From NCBI GenBank assembly GCA_900547995.1, contig URIY01000056.1, forward strand, positions 1 to 8,435: a stretch of DNA of 8,435 bases, given 5' to 3'. Positions 1-6,805 of this stretch are shown piece after piece. This stretch comes from an uncultured Mycoplasmatota bacterium (GTDB lineage: Bacteria; Bacillota_I; Bacilli_A; RF39; UBA660). Position 1 is the first letter of the stretch. Every line of letters starts with the position of its first letter. The notes below the pieces were generated by a model that did no database searches, was not told the origin of the DNA, and saw only the letters and a list, made by a program, of their open reading frames with translations. The position numbers were made by a program, and so were the translations under genes.

Positions 1-38
1 ATAAATTATATAATAAATATAATAATTAGTAAATATTG

Positions 39-68
39 TTAAAAGAAAAAGACCACTATAAGTAGTCT
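39..68 (-). terminator. Intrinsic terminator of the prepilin/RCC1 gene
   Basis: On the minus strand an 8-bp stem (arms 61-68 and 50-57, one G-U pair) closes a 3-nt loop and runs into a U-rich tract (TTTTTCTTTT, 50-41). It starts 2 nt after the stop codon of the prepilin gene, so it should end that transcript. Confidence 0.85.
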
Positions 69-69
69 A

Positions 70-2304
70 TTATCCTATTTTTATTGGTGTACATACACTT
101 GTATTTGTTCCATCACCACTGTATCCATAATTAGATCCCCAAAACCACGCATTATTATTTTCATCAAGTGCATATGTTTTTGTAATATTCTTTACTTTTG
201 TTGGAATATTAACTTTAACAGGTATAGATGAGTTTTCATTTGACCCATTACCAAAATAACAACTGCTATTAAGACCCCATGCCCATACATTGCCTTCGGT
301 GTCAAGTGCATAACTAGTATACCCTGATGCATCTACATCAATAAATATTTTGTTTGGTATAACTAAAATTAGTGAAGATGAATAATTAGTTGTTCCATTT
401 CCAAGTTGGCCATCCCCATTTGCTCCCTGTGCCCACATGTGTCCTTCTTCATCTAAAGCTAACAAATAACTTGATGAAACTATCGCTTTAACAAATTTGG
501 TGTCACTATCCAATTTTTTAGTTGGCGCATTACTAATAATCATCGTTTGCCCATTTTTAACTGCCTCTCGTCCCCATCGATAGATTTTTCCATCAGTAGA
601 TACTGCAACATGTGCATCTCCATCGGTGTCAATTGATTTAAACTTAGTACCACTTGCTAGAAGAGTTGGATATTTATTTGAGGTTTCTAAATTACCATAA
701 TCATTATTACCCCATGCATATAGATTACCTTCTGTATCAAGGGCTAAAGCATTTTGAGTTGTACAAGCAATATCAAAAACCTTAAAACTTAAATTTAATT
801 TTGTTGGTACCAATACATTAGATGTACCACCATTTCCAAGTTGACCATATCTATTACTTCCCCAACTCCATAGATCACCATTAGAATCAATCACATATTT
901 TGAATTACCACTACTACATATTTTCTTAGGTGTTCCATCAAAACTAATTTTAGTTAAAACATTTAATTTATTATCTGTTGTTCCATTTCCTAACTGACCT
1001 CCACTATTTGCTCCCCATGACCATAAATTATCATTTGTATCTATAGCAAGTCCATATGTAATTTCTTTTACTTTAAAATTAGTAAATTTAAATTCTTGCA
1101 TATCACTATTACTTGAATTATTATCTATAATTCCATTTATTTTATATGTATTATTAACAGCTTTAACTATTAGATTGTATGTAGTACCCGATACTAAATT
1201 TTTAAATATATATTCATTACTAGTCTGAATATCTGTAAAAGTATTACCATTATCTATACTAAATTGATATCCATAAATACCACTTTCTTCATCTATTGCA
1301 TTTGCTGTAATAACTAGACCTTCTGTCTTACTTTCATATGTAAATGTTACTTCACTTGGTTTAGTATTATCTATCTTTATAACATTTATAGTTATTATTT
1401 TATTTAATATTGATGTATTATCTTCTTTTTTTACTATATCAACCTTTATAGCACCATTTTCTGTAAATTTAATTGGTTCAATATAGTCTTGGTAATTTAT
1501 TCCATCTAAACTATATATTATTTTATAGATATTTTCATCTATTTCAGGTCCAGTTATAGTTACAGTTTTACTTACTGACCATTCATTTTTATTAGATATA
1601 TCATATTCTATATCATTTATCAATGATGTTGTAATAGGTTCTAATTCTATTTGTTCTTGTTCATTTTTTAGATTAGTTACTCTCATTAATACTTTATATT
1701 CTTTCCCTATTTCTAAGTTTTTAAATGTATATATTTTACCTTCTGCTTTTACCCATGTTGCTCCATTATCTATACTAAACTCATATGATTTTATTTCAGC
1801 ATCATCATTACTTACACTTCCTACAACTGTTATTTCTCCTGCTTTTTTTGTTTTATAGGTTATTTTTAAATCAGATGGTTTATTTATAACTAATTCTCCA
1901 CATATTTTTTTACTTACCTTTATATCATTACTATCTTGTTTCTTCTCAGCACAGTATGTTCCGTTTCCTAACTCAAAAGATACTTTACCATCACCTGTTA
2001 TTGTTACATTTCCTGTACCCATATTTCCATCAACATCTAACTTAATTGACTTTTCAGAAGATATACACTCTATATTATTACATTTAAAGGTTATTTCTGT
2101 TGGTGTTATATCCTCTACCAAACTAGACGTATAATATAATTTTGATGCTTTTAATACTCCTTCTGCACTTCGGGCAAAAGCTCCTTTTCTTGCAGTATTA
2201 ATTAAATTTAATACGATTGGGGTTGCGATTAAAGCTATAATTGCTAGTATTACTATAACAGCAAGTAATTCTATTAATGTAAAACCTCTTCTTTTTTCTT
2301 TCAT
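70..2304 (-). CDS. Prepilin-like surface protein: type IV pilin N-terminus, Ig/FN3-like modules and C-terminal RCC1-type beta-propeller
   Basis: The 744-aa product begins with a textbook class III signal: short basic leader MKEKRRG, prepilin peptidase cleavage after Gly7, then FTLIEL with the conserved Glu5 of the mature pilin (E12) and a hydrophobic helix to about residue 36. Residues 37-140 form a small pilin-like region with four Cys (75, 80, 118, 135). Residues 142-226 and 315-405 are two related FN3/Ig-like modules, both with a YxFSIDNG core followed by an IFKNL/TFKNL strand. The segment between them (about 231-312, with YSLDG) resembles bacterial Ig-like or chitobiase-C-type modules. 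Residues 412-744 carry seven repeats around W-x-W-G (LWSWG, LWSWG, LYAWG, IYRWG, MWAQG, VWAWG, AWFWG), several followed by GQLGNG, as in RCC1 repeats; seven is the number of blades in a closed propeller. The protein is probably exported and assembled into, or capping, a type IV pilus as a binding domain. That role is inference. The start is fixed by GGAG 10 nt upstream and by the leader motif. No pilus assembly genes are adjacent. Confidence 0.9.
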   Translation of the reverse strand: MKEKRRGFTLIELLAVIVILAIIALIATPIVLNLINTARKGAFARSAEGVLKASKLYYTSSLVEDITPTEITFKCNNIECISSEKSIKLDVDGNMGTGNVTITGDGKVSFELGNGTYCAEKKQDSNDIKVSKKICGELVINKPSDLKITYKTKKAGEITVVGSVSNDDAEIKSYEFSIDNGATWVKAEGKIYTFKNLEIGKEYKVLMRVTNLKNEQEQIELEPITTSLINDIEYDISNKNEWSVSKTVTITGPEIDENIYKIIYSLDGINYQDYIEPIKFTENGAIKVDIVKKEDNTSILNKIITINVIKIDNTKPSEVTFTYESKTEGLVITANAIDEESGIYGYQFSIDNGNTFTDIQTSNEYIFKNLVSGTTYNLIVKAVNNTYKINGIIDNNSSNSDMQEFKFTNFKVKEITYGLAIDTNDNLWSWGANSGGQLGNGTTDNKLNVLTKISFDGTPKKICSSGNSKYVIDSNGDLWSWGSNRYGQLGNGGTSNVLVPTKLNLSFKVFDIACTTQNALALDTEGNLYAWGNNDYGNLETSNKYPTLLASGTKFKSIDTDGDAHVAVSTDGKIYRWGREAVKNGQTMIISNAPTKKLDSDTKFVKAIVSSSYLLALDEEGHMWAQGANGDGQLGNGTTNYSSSLILVIPNKIFIDVDASGYTSYALDTEGNVWAWGLNSSCYFGNGSNENSSIPVKVNIPTKVKNITKTYALDENNNAWFWGSNYGYSGDGTNTSVCTPIKIG

Positions 2305-2329
2305 AATTACTACTCTCCTATTCTTTTTT

Positions 2330-2358
2330 ATTATATCCCATTAATTATTTTTAAGCAA
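2330..2358 (-). promoter_or_regulatory. Promoter of the prepilin/RCC1 gene
   Basis: The minus strand has a perfect TATAAT (2330-2335) and a TTGCTT -35 box (2353-2358) separated by exactly 17 bp. The expected start near 2323 leaves a leader of about 20 nt containing the GGAG ribosome binding site. The gene therefore has its own promoter and is not simply read through from the HD gene. Confidence 0.7.
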
Positions 2359-2361
2359 TAT

Positions 2362-2396
2362 AAAAAATATATTAATTTTTAGTTAATATATTTTTT
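2362..2396 (-). terminator. Hairpin between HD gene and prepilin gene, probable AT-only terminator
   Basis: A perfect 14-bp inverted repeat (2362-2375 and 2383-2396) encloses a 7-nt loop. On the minus strand the 3' arm ends in six U. It lies after the HD-gene stop and just upstream of the prepilin promoter. The stem has no G-C pair, so it may be a weak terminator; its symmetry means it could act on either strand. Confidence 0.5.
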
Positions 2397-2469
2397 TCTC
2401 AACATATCTTTTGATTGCCAAAATTGTTTACTTTATTTTGTCCATACTTTAATAAACCATTATTACCAC

Positions 2470-3078
2470 TCACCCTATATTTTTCTTATATCTATTTATA
2501 AATACTTCTTTATTATTTATTAAATAGTCTATATCTTTTAAAAATTGTTTATATTTATCATCTATAATATAACTTTTAGCATATCCATTTTTACCATATT
2601 TATCTATCATATGTTTATAAGAATTTTCCATTATTTCATTAAATGATAAATCTTTATTATGATTTTTTGTATAATTATAAGTTCTATTTAAATATATATC
2701 TACATTAATATTACGATCTGCAGATGCTAAAATTTTACCATATATACTTCTTGGAATATGATTAGAAGATGCTCTATGATCTTCAATGGCTTCTTTTATA
2801 ATATCAATATTTTCATTACTTAAATATTTTCTTAAATTTAGATCATTATACATTATCCTTGCCGATATAATTTCATGTTCTTTAGGATTTATATGATGCC
2901 ATATATCATGATAAGCTGCCGCTACATATAAAATATTAAAATCAACATCATTGTTTTTGCTTAATTCCAAACACCTATCAGTTACATATTTAATATGATT
3001 TATATCATGTCCTTTATCATTTTTTTGATATTCTTTATATATAGTTGTTTCAATATATTTCCTTAATTCTTCTATCAT
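2470..3078 (-). CDS. HD-domain metal-dependent phosphohydrolase (YedJ-like), substrate unknown
   Basis: The protein has the metal-binding pattern of the HD superfamily. Numbering is from an in-frame GTG 12 nt upstream: GHDINH (first metal His, probably H32), YHD (H61, D62), EDH (D104, H105) and ADRN (D125). HD proteins of about 200 aa usually hydrolyse phosphate esters of nucleotides or related metabolites in the cytoplasm; nothing here identifies the substrate. There is no signal peptide or extra domain. I chose the ATG at 3078 (202 aa). The promoter -10 at 3102-3107 predicts transcription from about 3095, which would leave only about 5 nt before the upstream GTG at 3090 but about 17 nt before this ATG, with an AAAGAAAG ribosome-binding-like stretch between. 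It is a single-gene unit, divergent from the collagen-like gene. Confidence 0.82.
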   Translation of the reverse strand: MIEELRKYIETTIYKEYQKNDKGHDINHIKYVTDRCLELSKNNDVDFNILYVAAAYHDIWHHINPKEHEIISARIMYNDLNLRKYLSNENIDIIKEAIEDHRASSNHIPRSIYGKILASADRNINVDIYLNRTYNYTKNHNKDLSFNEIMENSYKHMIDKYGKNGYAKSYIIDDKYKQFLKDIDYLINNKEVFINRYKKNIG

Positions 3079-3101
3079 ACTTGCCAACACTTTCTTTAAA
3101 G

Positions 3102-3110
3102 ATTATAACA
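3102..3110 (-). promoter_or_regulatory. Extended -10 promoter of the HD gene
   Basis: The minus strand reads TGTTATAAT (3110-3102), a perfect TATAAT preceded by the TGn extended -10 motif. The -35 region 17 bp upstream is a poor match, which is usual for extended -10 promoters. Its position decides the start codon of the HD gene. Confidence 0.6.
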
Positions 3111-3121
3111 TCGAAAGGAAA

Positions 3122-3142
3122 AAATAATTTATAAAATTATTT
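3122..3142. repeat. AT-only inverted repeat in the divergent HD/collagen intergenic region
   Basis: Arms of 9 bp (AAATAATTT at 3122-3130, AAATTATTT at 3134-3142) are perfectly complementary around a 3-bp centre. It lies between the divergent promoters, so an operator is possible, but an AT-only dyad in such AT-rich DNA could be chance. Confidence 0.3.
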
Positions 3143-3166
3143 CATGTGTAAAATATATTAACTATA

Positions 3167-3172
3167 TATAAT
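3167..3172 (+). promoter_or_regulatory. Possible -10 box of the collagen-like gene
   Basis: TATAAT at 3167-3172 would start transcription near 3179, leaving a 27-nt leader with the ribosome binding site. No convincing -35 hexamer lies 16-18 bp upstream (region ATGTGT), so this is tentative in AT-rich DNA. Confidence 0.3.
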
Positions 3173-3205
3173 TAAATTTCATAAAATATAAATGGAGGTA
3201 ACTAT

Positions 3206-4030
3206 ATGAATAATAAAGATTGTTACAAAAAAGATAAAATTTATAAAAAAGCCATTGAAAAAATTAATCATGATGAAAAATTTAAAAATTATTGCGGTCA
3301 AATGATAGGTCCAACAGGGCCTACTGGACCACAAGGGCCAGCCACAATTACCGTTGGAACAACGACAACATTAAATCCTGGAACAGAAGCAAGTGTTACT
3401 AATAATGGTAGCCTAGAAAATGTTGTACTAGACTTTAATATTCCAATGGGACCTACTGGCCCCAAAGGTGATATTGGTCCGACAGGACCTCAAGGCGAAA
3501 CTGGTTCTATTGGTCCTGCTGGTCCAACTTTACTACGTTCTGCTTATTTAGTAACATTTAATTCAGGTACAGATATTCAAGGAATTTCCATACCTGCGAG
3601 TGCTAGAATTCCTATTGAACACTCAGAATTAGATGTTACAAATCTTGTAACAGTAAATACAAATGAAAAAACAATCAAATTCAACATTGCAGGATATTAT
3701 CGTATAGAAATTATTGCATCAGCACATTCTTTAAAAACAGATACTACTTTTGATCCAAATAAAGATTTTGTTTCAATTGGCTTTAAACAGACGGGAACAG
3801 ATAACATATATATTGGTGGAAGTTTATGGACTAATGATAATATTGCTAAACAAATAAAAATGATTGGTGTTATAGCTGTCACAAATCCTAATAATGAATA
3901 TGAATTAGTTAATATTGGAAATCAAACTATTTATTTAAACTCTCCTGATATAAAAAATATTTCTTCTAAGTCTTACTTTACGAATTCCCTTCTTACTATT
4001 AATATTGAGTATTTAGGAAAGCAAAACTAA
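3206..4030 (+). CDS. Collagen-like (Gly-X-Y) surface-type protein with C-terminal beta-rich domain
   Basis: The 274-aa product has a short basic N-terminus with two Cys (6, 30) and no recognisable signal peptide or sortase motif. A first Gly-X-Y tract (about 35-46, GPTGPTGPQGPA) is followed by a 35-residue non-collagen spacer (TITVGTTTT... to VVLDFNIP), of a kind I recall between Gly-X-Y tracts in Firmicutes and phage collagen-like proteins. A second tract covers about 82-107 (GPTGPKGDIGPTGPQGETG). Residues 110-274 are beta-rich (GYYRIEIIASAHS, IYIGGSLW) and resemble the trimeric C1q/BclA-type heads capping bacterial collagen stalks. A homotrimeric fibre on the cell or spore surface is likely, but the head family is inferred by eye. 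The ATG has GGAGGT 6 nt upstream. The gene is monocistronic, closed by the hairpin at 4059-4092. A phage-fibre origin is an alternative, although no phage genes are nearby. Confidence 0.85.
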   Translation: MNNKDCYKKDKIYKKAIEKINHDEKFKNYCGQMIGPTGPTGPQGPATITVGTTTTLNPGTEASVTNNGSLENVVLDFNIPMGPTGPKGDIGPTGPQGETGSIGPAGPTLLRSAYLVTFNSGTDIQGISIPASARIPIEHSELDVTNLVTVNTNEKTIKFNIAGYYRIEIIASAHSLKTDTTFDPNKDFVSIGFKQTGTDNIYIGGSLWTNDNIAKQIKMIGVIAVTNPNNEYELVNIGNQTIYLNSPDIKNISSKSYFTNSLLTINIEYLGKQN

Positions 4031-4058
4031 AGAAAAACTAAATATTAATTAATTTATT

Positions 4059-4092
4059 AAAAAGTTTAGTATGGATTAATACTAAATTTTTT
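4059..4092 (+). terminator. Terminator of the collagen-like gene, possibly bidirectional
   Basis: A 14-bp stem (4059-4072 with 4079-4092, one G-U pair) closes a 6-nt loop, and its 3' arm ends in six T. It begins 28 nt after the stop codon. The opposite strand also ends in a U run, so it could equally stop transcription arriving from the right. Confidence 0.75.
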
Positions 4093-4132
4093 AATTATAT
4101 TCTTATATATTATATTAAATTATTTTAATTTT

Positions 4133-4326
4133 TTATGGTTCTATGAATGCGACATAAACTCCATCAACATGACTCTTAAATTTTAACAAATTATTCTCTA
4201 CTTCATCTATATAACATGCAACAAATTTTACATCTATTGCACCCAGCCATTACTTGTTCTAATAATAACATCTACTTCAAAATCTTTTTCATCACGATAG
4301 AAAGTTATATTACTGCTGTAATTTTT
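4133..4326 (-). pseudogene. Decayed 3' end of an AAA/DUF4143-type ATPase gene
   Basis: The minus strand encodes two pieces of one protein in adjacent frames. The first (4320-4243) reads YSSNITFYRDEKD then FEVDVIIRTSNGW; the second (4243 to the TAA at 4133-4135) reads GAIDVKF, then a YIDEVENNLLKFK stretch and DGVYVAFIEP. Together they match the C-terminal nuclease-like part of prokaryotic ATPases with a DUF4143 domain (pattern FYRDxxxxEvDxii...gaIeiKlg...aaknLLklk...DGVyvvPi), from memory of that family. The frames meet at a GGG run (4242-4244): loss of one G from a GGGG run explains the -1 shift. Upstream the frame meets a stop at 4345-4347, and the rest of the gene, normally about 400 codons, is absent. 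The segment before DGVYVAFIEP also looks shorter than usual. It is a relic, not a working gene. Confidence 0.65.
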
Positions 4327-4375
4327 TACAAAAAAAAACAATTTTTATTTTACATTTTGAGAAAATATTATTTTA

Positions 4376-4407
4376 CAAAAAGAGACATTATTAAACATAA
4401 TATCTCT
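4376..4407 (-). terminator. Intrinsic terminator of the ABC transporter operon
   Basis: On the minus strand an 11-bp stem (4397-4407 with 4381-4391, one U-G pair) closes a 5-nt loop and is followed by TTTTTG. It begins 26 nt after the permease stop codon and separates the operon from the ATPase relic. Confidence 0.85.
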
Positions 4408-4433
4408 CTAAAATATCTTTATATACTATTTAA

Positions 4434-6803
4434 TTATTCATTACCTTTTAAACTAGTTACCATATCAATTTTATTTACTTTTTTAGCAAGAACAAAAGAC
4501 GTTGAAAAAGAAATAATAAATGTTCCAAAAACAGCAATCAAATATGATAATGGTTTAATATACGCATACATATCATATGCATCACTAAGTGCCATTTTGA
4601 AAATAACATCAAGTAATAAAAATCCTAAAGGAAGACCAAGTATAATAGATATAACAGTTATCCAATTATTCTGTTTAACATATACTTTTCTTATTCTTTT
4701 ATCACTAAATCCTAGTACCTTTAATGTTGAAAATTGATATTGTTTCTCCGTGAATGATAAAACACCTAAATTATAAATAATAACACTACCTAAAATAGCA
4801 GCAACAACAATTAATAAAACAATCATTGTCTTCATAGTATTTAGCATACTACTCATACCACTTTCAATAGCCACTTTATCTTGAATAAGAGATGCGCCTA
4901 CAATATCCTTATTACTTAAATCAGCATTAGTATAAACTGTATCTGGCTTATAATTTATACCAAGTGACTCTAAATATTTTTTAGTCATTTTAAGATTTTG
5001 ATTTTGTGGATCTTTATCGAAACCAATTATTTTTACTTCATACCAAGTGTTATCTCCATAAATATGAAATTTAATAGTATCACCAATCTTATATCCTTTT
5101 GTTTTAGCAAGTTTTTTTGTAACATATACTCCATTATCTTCTAATTTCATATAGTTATAATTAGAATCTGTAAATCTAACCATATCGGAAGCATCAGCAA
5201 CAAAAATATTATTAGCTTCTTTTACTCCATTATTATCTATTTCAATACCAAGTGTTTGTGATGTATTATTTCCATATAAATTAATTATATTTTGATATTC
5301 ATCATTTGTATAATTATCTTTCAATGAAATTTTATAATTAAAGTTGTATAATCGATCAAACTGCCAATTAATAAAATTATTCATTGTGTCTAACATACCA
5401 AAAGCACATACTAATATCATTGTACATCCTGTTATACCAGCGATACCCATAACAGTTCTAATCTTATTACGTATAATATCTCTTATATTCCAAATAGTAT
5501 CAAATTTTAATTTTTTAAATATACCTTTTGAGGTAATATTAAGACTATTCTTTTTTACTTTAGGCATTTTTGCTCTAAGTGTTTCTGCAGGACTTTCTTT
5601 AAGTTCTTTTTTGCATGTAAAATATGTAACAAATGAAATAACAATTAAAACAATTAAAGCCACAAAGAAACTTGAAATATCCACGTTAGCATGACCATTT
5701 GGTATTTGAAAGTAACTCATTTCCATGCCTATAAATATTCTTCCTATCAAAAGTGGTCCTGCTATAAGTCCACATATAATAGAAATAAGTGAAACAAAGA
5801 AACCATAACCTACATAATGCATTGTTACTTTTTTCTTACTAAAACCAAGAGCCTTTAAAGTACCTATTTGAATTCTTTGTTTTTTTACAACTCTTGTCAT
5901 AGTAGTAATTACAGAAAGAACAGCAATAAATAGAAATAATCCTGAGAAAATACCTACATATGTTTCCCCTTCTTCTATTTCACCTTGATAAGTCGCATAC
6001 GATAATTCATTTTTTATATCTGAAACAGCAAGTACATTTTCAATACTATTTTCAATATCTGATTTAACACTATTTTTATTCTTTTCATCATCAACATCAA
6101 CCATAATATAATTATAAGTTATATAATCTTTATAATTATAATCAGGCATATAAAGCATTAAGTCTTCTTTAGAATCTAAATTATATTCCTTCATAATATT
6201 ATTAGTAATGTATTCTTCTGGGAAACTATTTACGGATAAATAAACAAATCCATAATTATCATGTGTTGGAAATAACTCTGATTCATCTTTAATATCATAA
6301 ACATGATCCGGTACATTGATAAGTCCAACTAGCTTTCTTGTAAAAGATATACCATCATATTTAATAGTAATTTCATCACCTATTTTTAAATTATTGTTTT
6401 TAGCATAAAAATTATCCATCCATACGCCATCATTGTTAATATCAAATTCCATTCCATCCATAACATAAAATTTAGATATATTATTTGCTTCAATAAAATT
6501 GACTTGAAGAGTTCGATCTTCATCACTTTCCATTTTAGCCATCAATGTTAGTTTTCTTTCAGCATTTTGGACATTTTTAATTTGCTTTACTTTATTTAAA
6601 TCATCTAAGCTAAAACTATAACCTAACATATTTAAGTCTTGTAAATTATTTTCTTTATAAAAAACATCAGCCGTTTCTTTCATACCATCCATATATGAAC
6701 GAATGCCTGCATATACAAGTATACCTAAGAAAACCATTAAAAATATAGCAACAAATTGTGATAAGTTTTTTCTTATATCACGAAACATTTTCTTTTTTAA
6801 CAT
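4434..6803 (-). CDS. ABC transporter permease, FtsX/MacB-like, two fused 4-helix units
   Basis: The protein is an internal duplication. Numbering is from an in-frame GTG at 6812. Each half has one helix (about 18-38; 451-474), a large extracytoplasmic domain (about 45-280; 480-655), then three helices forming the FtsX domain (about 284-306, 331-358, 380-400; 659-682, 714-737, 752-776). After the second helix of each half lies a matching coupling segment, IGTLKALGFSKKKV and FSTLKVLGFSDKRI, expected to contact the ATPase. Eight helices and about 790 aa fit the COG0577-type permeases of Gram-positive bacteria, whose members export peptides, antibiotics or lipoproteins or work mechanically without transport; substrate cannot be read here. 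I prefer the ATG at 6803, 2 nt after the ATPase stop. The GTG at 6812 is an alternative, but the GAGG at about 6815-6818 is too close to it. Co-transcribed with the upstream ATPase and presumably controlled by the divergent TetR. Confidence 0.9.
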   Translation of the reverse strand: MLKKKMFRDIRKNLSQFVAIFLMVFLGILVYAGIRSYMDGMKETADVFYKENNLQDLNMLGYSFSLDDLNKVKQIKNVQNAERKLTLMAKMESDEDRTLQVNFIEANNISKFYVMDGMEFDINNDGVWMDNFYAKNNNLKIGDEITIKYDGISFTRKLVGLINVPDHVYDIKDESELFPTHDNYGFVYLSVNSFPEEYITNNIMKEYNLDSKEDLMLYMPDYNYKDYITYNYIMVDVDDEKNKNSVKSDIENSIENVLAVSDIKNELSYATYQGEIEEGETYVGIFSGLFLFIAVLSVITTMTRVVKKQRIQIGTLKALGFSKKKVTMHYVGYGFFVSLISIICGLIAGPLLIGRIFIGMEMSYFQIPNGHANVDISSFFVALIVLIVISFVTYFTCKKELKESPAETLRAKMPKVKKNSLNITSKGIFKKLKFDTIWNIRDIIRNKIRTVMGIAGITGCTMILVCAFGMLDTMNNFINWQFDRLYNFNYKISLKDNYTNDEYQNIINLYGNNTSQTLGIEIDNNGVKEANNIFVADASDMVRFTDSNYNYMKLEDNGVYVTKKLAKTKGYKIGDTIKFHIYGDNTWYEVKIIGFDKDPQNQNLKMTKKYLESLGINYKPDTVYTNADLSNKDIVGASLIQDKVAIESGMSSMLNTMKTMIVLLIVVAAILGSVIIYNLGVLSFTEKQYQFSTLKVLGFSDKRIRKVYVKQNNWITVISIILGLPLGFLLLDVIFKMALSDAYDMYAYIKPLSYLIAVFGTFIISFSTSFVLAKKVNKIDMVTSLKGNE

Positions 6804-6805
6804 AA

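Noticed and set aside
3180..3188. CATAnnnTA match resembling a sigma-K/sigma-E -10 box before the collagen-like gene.
   Set aside because: The predicted transcript start would fall inside the ribosome binding site (3194-3199), leaving no usable leader. A chance match is likely in AT-rich DNA.
3697..3882. Minus-strand open frame of 61 codons inside the collagen-like gene.
   Set aside because: Antisense to the C-terminal domain, with no start signals.
4345..4377. Two copies of a 10-bp direct repeat (TTATTTTACA, 4345-4354 and 4368-4377).
   Set aside because: Short, AT-rich and not flanking any element; the second copy overlaps the U tract of the operon terminator. Probably chance.
4216..4737. 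Plus-strand 173-codon open frame with hydrophobic stretches.
   Set aside because: Its 3' half is antisense to the permease C-terminus, it crosses the operon terminator and ATPase relic, and it has no ribosome binding site. It is a shadow of AT-rich hydrophobic coding on the other strand.
5344..5694. Plus-strand open frame of 116 codons inside the permease gene.
   Set aside because: Antisense to membrane-helix coding sequence, with no ribosome binding site or recognisable domain.
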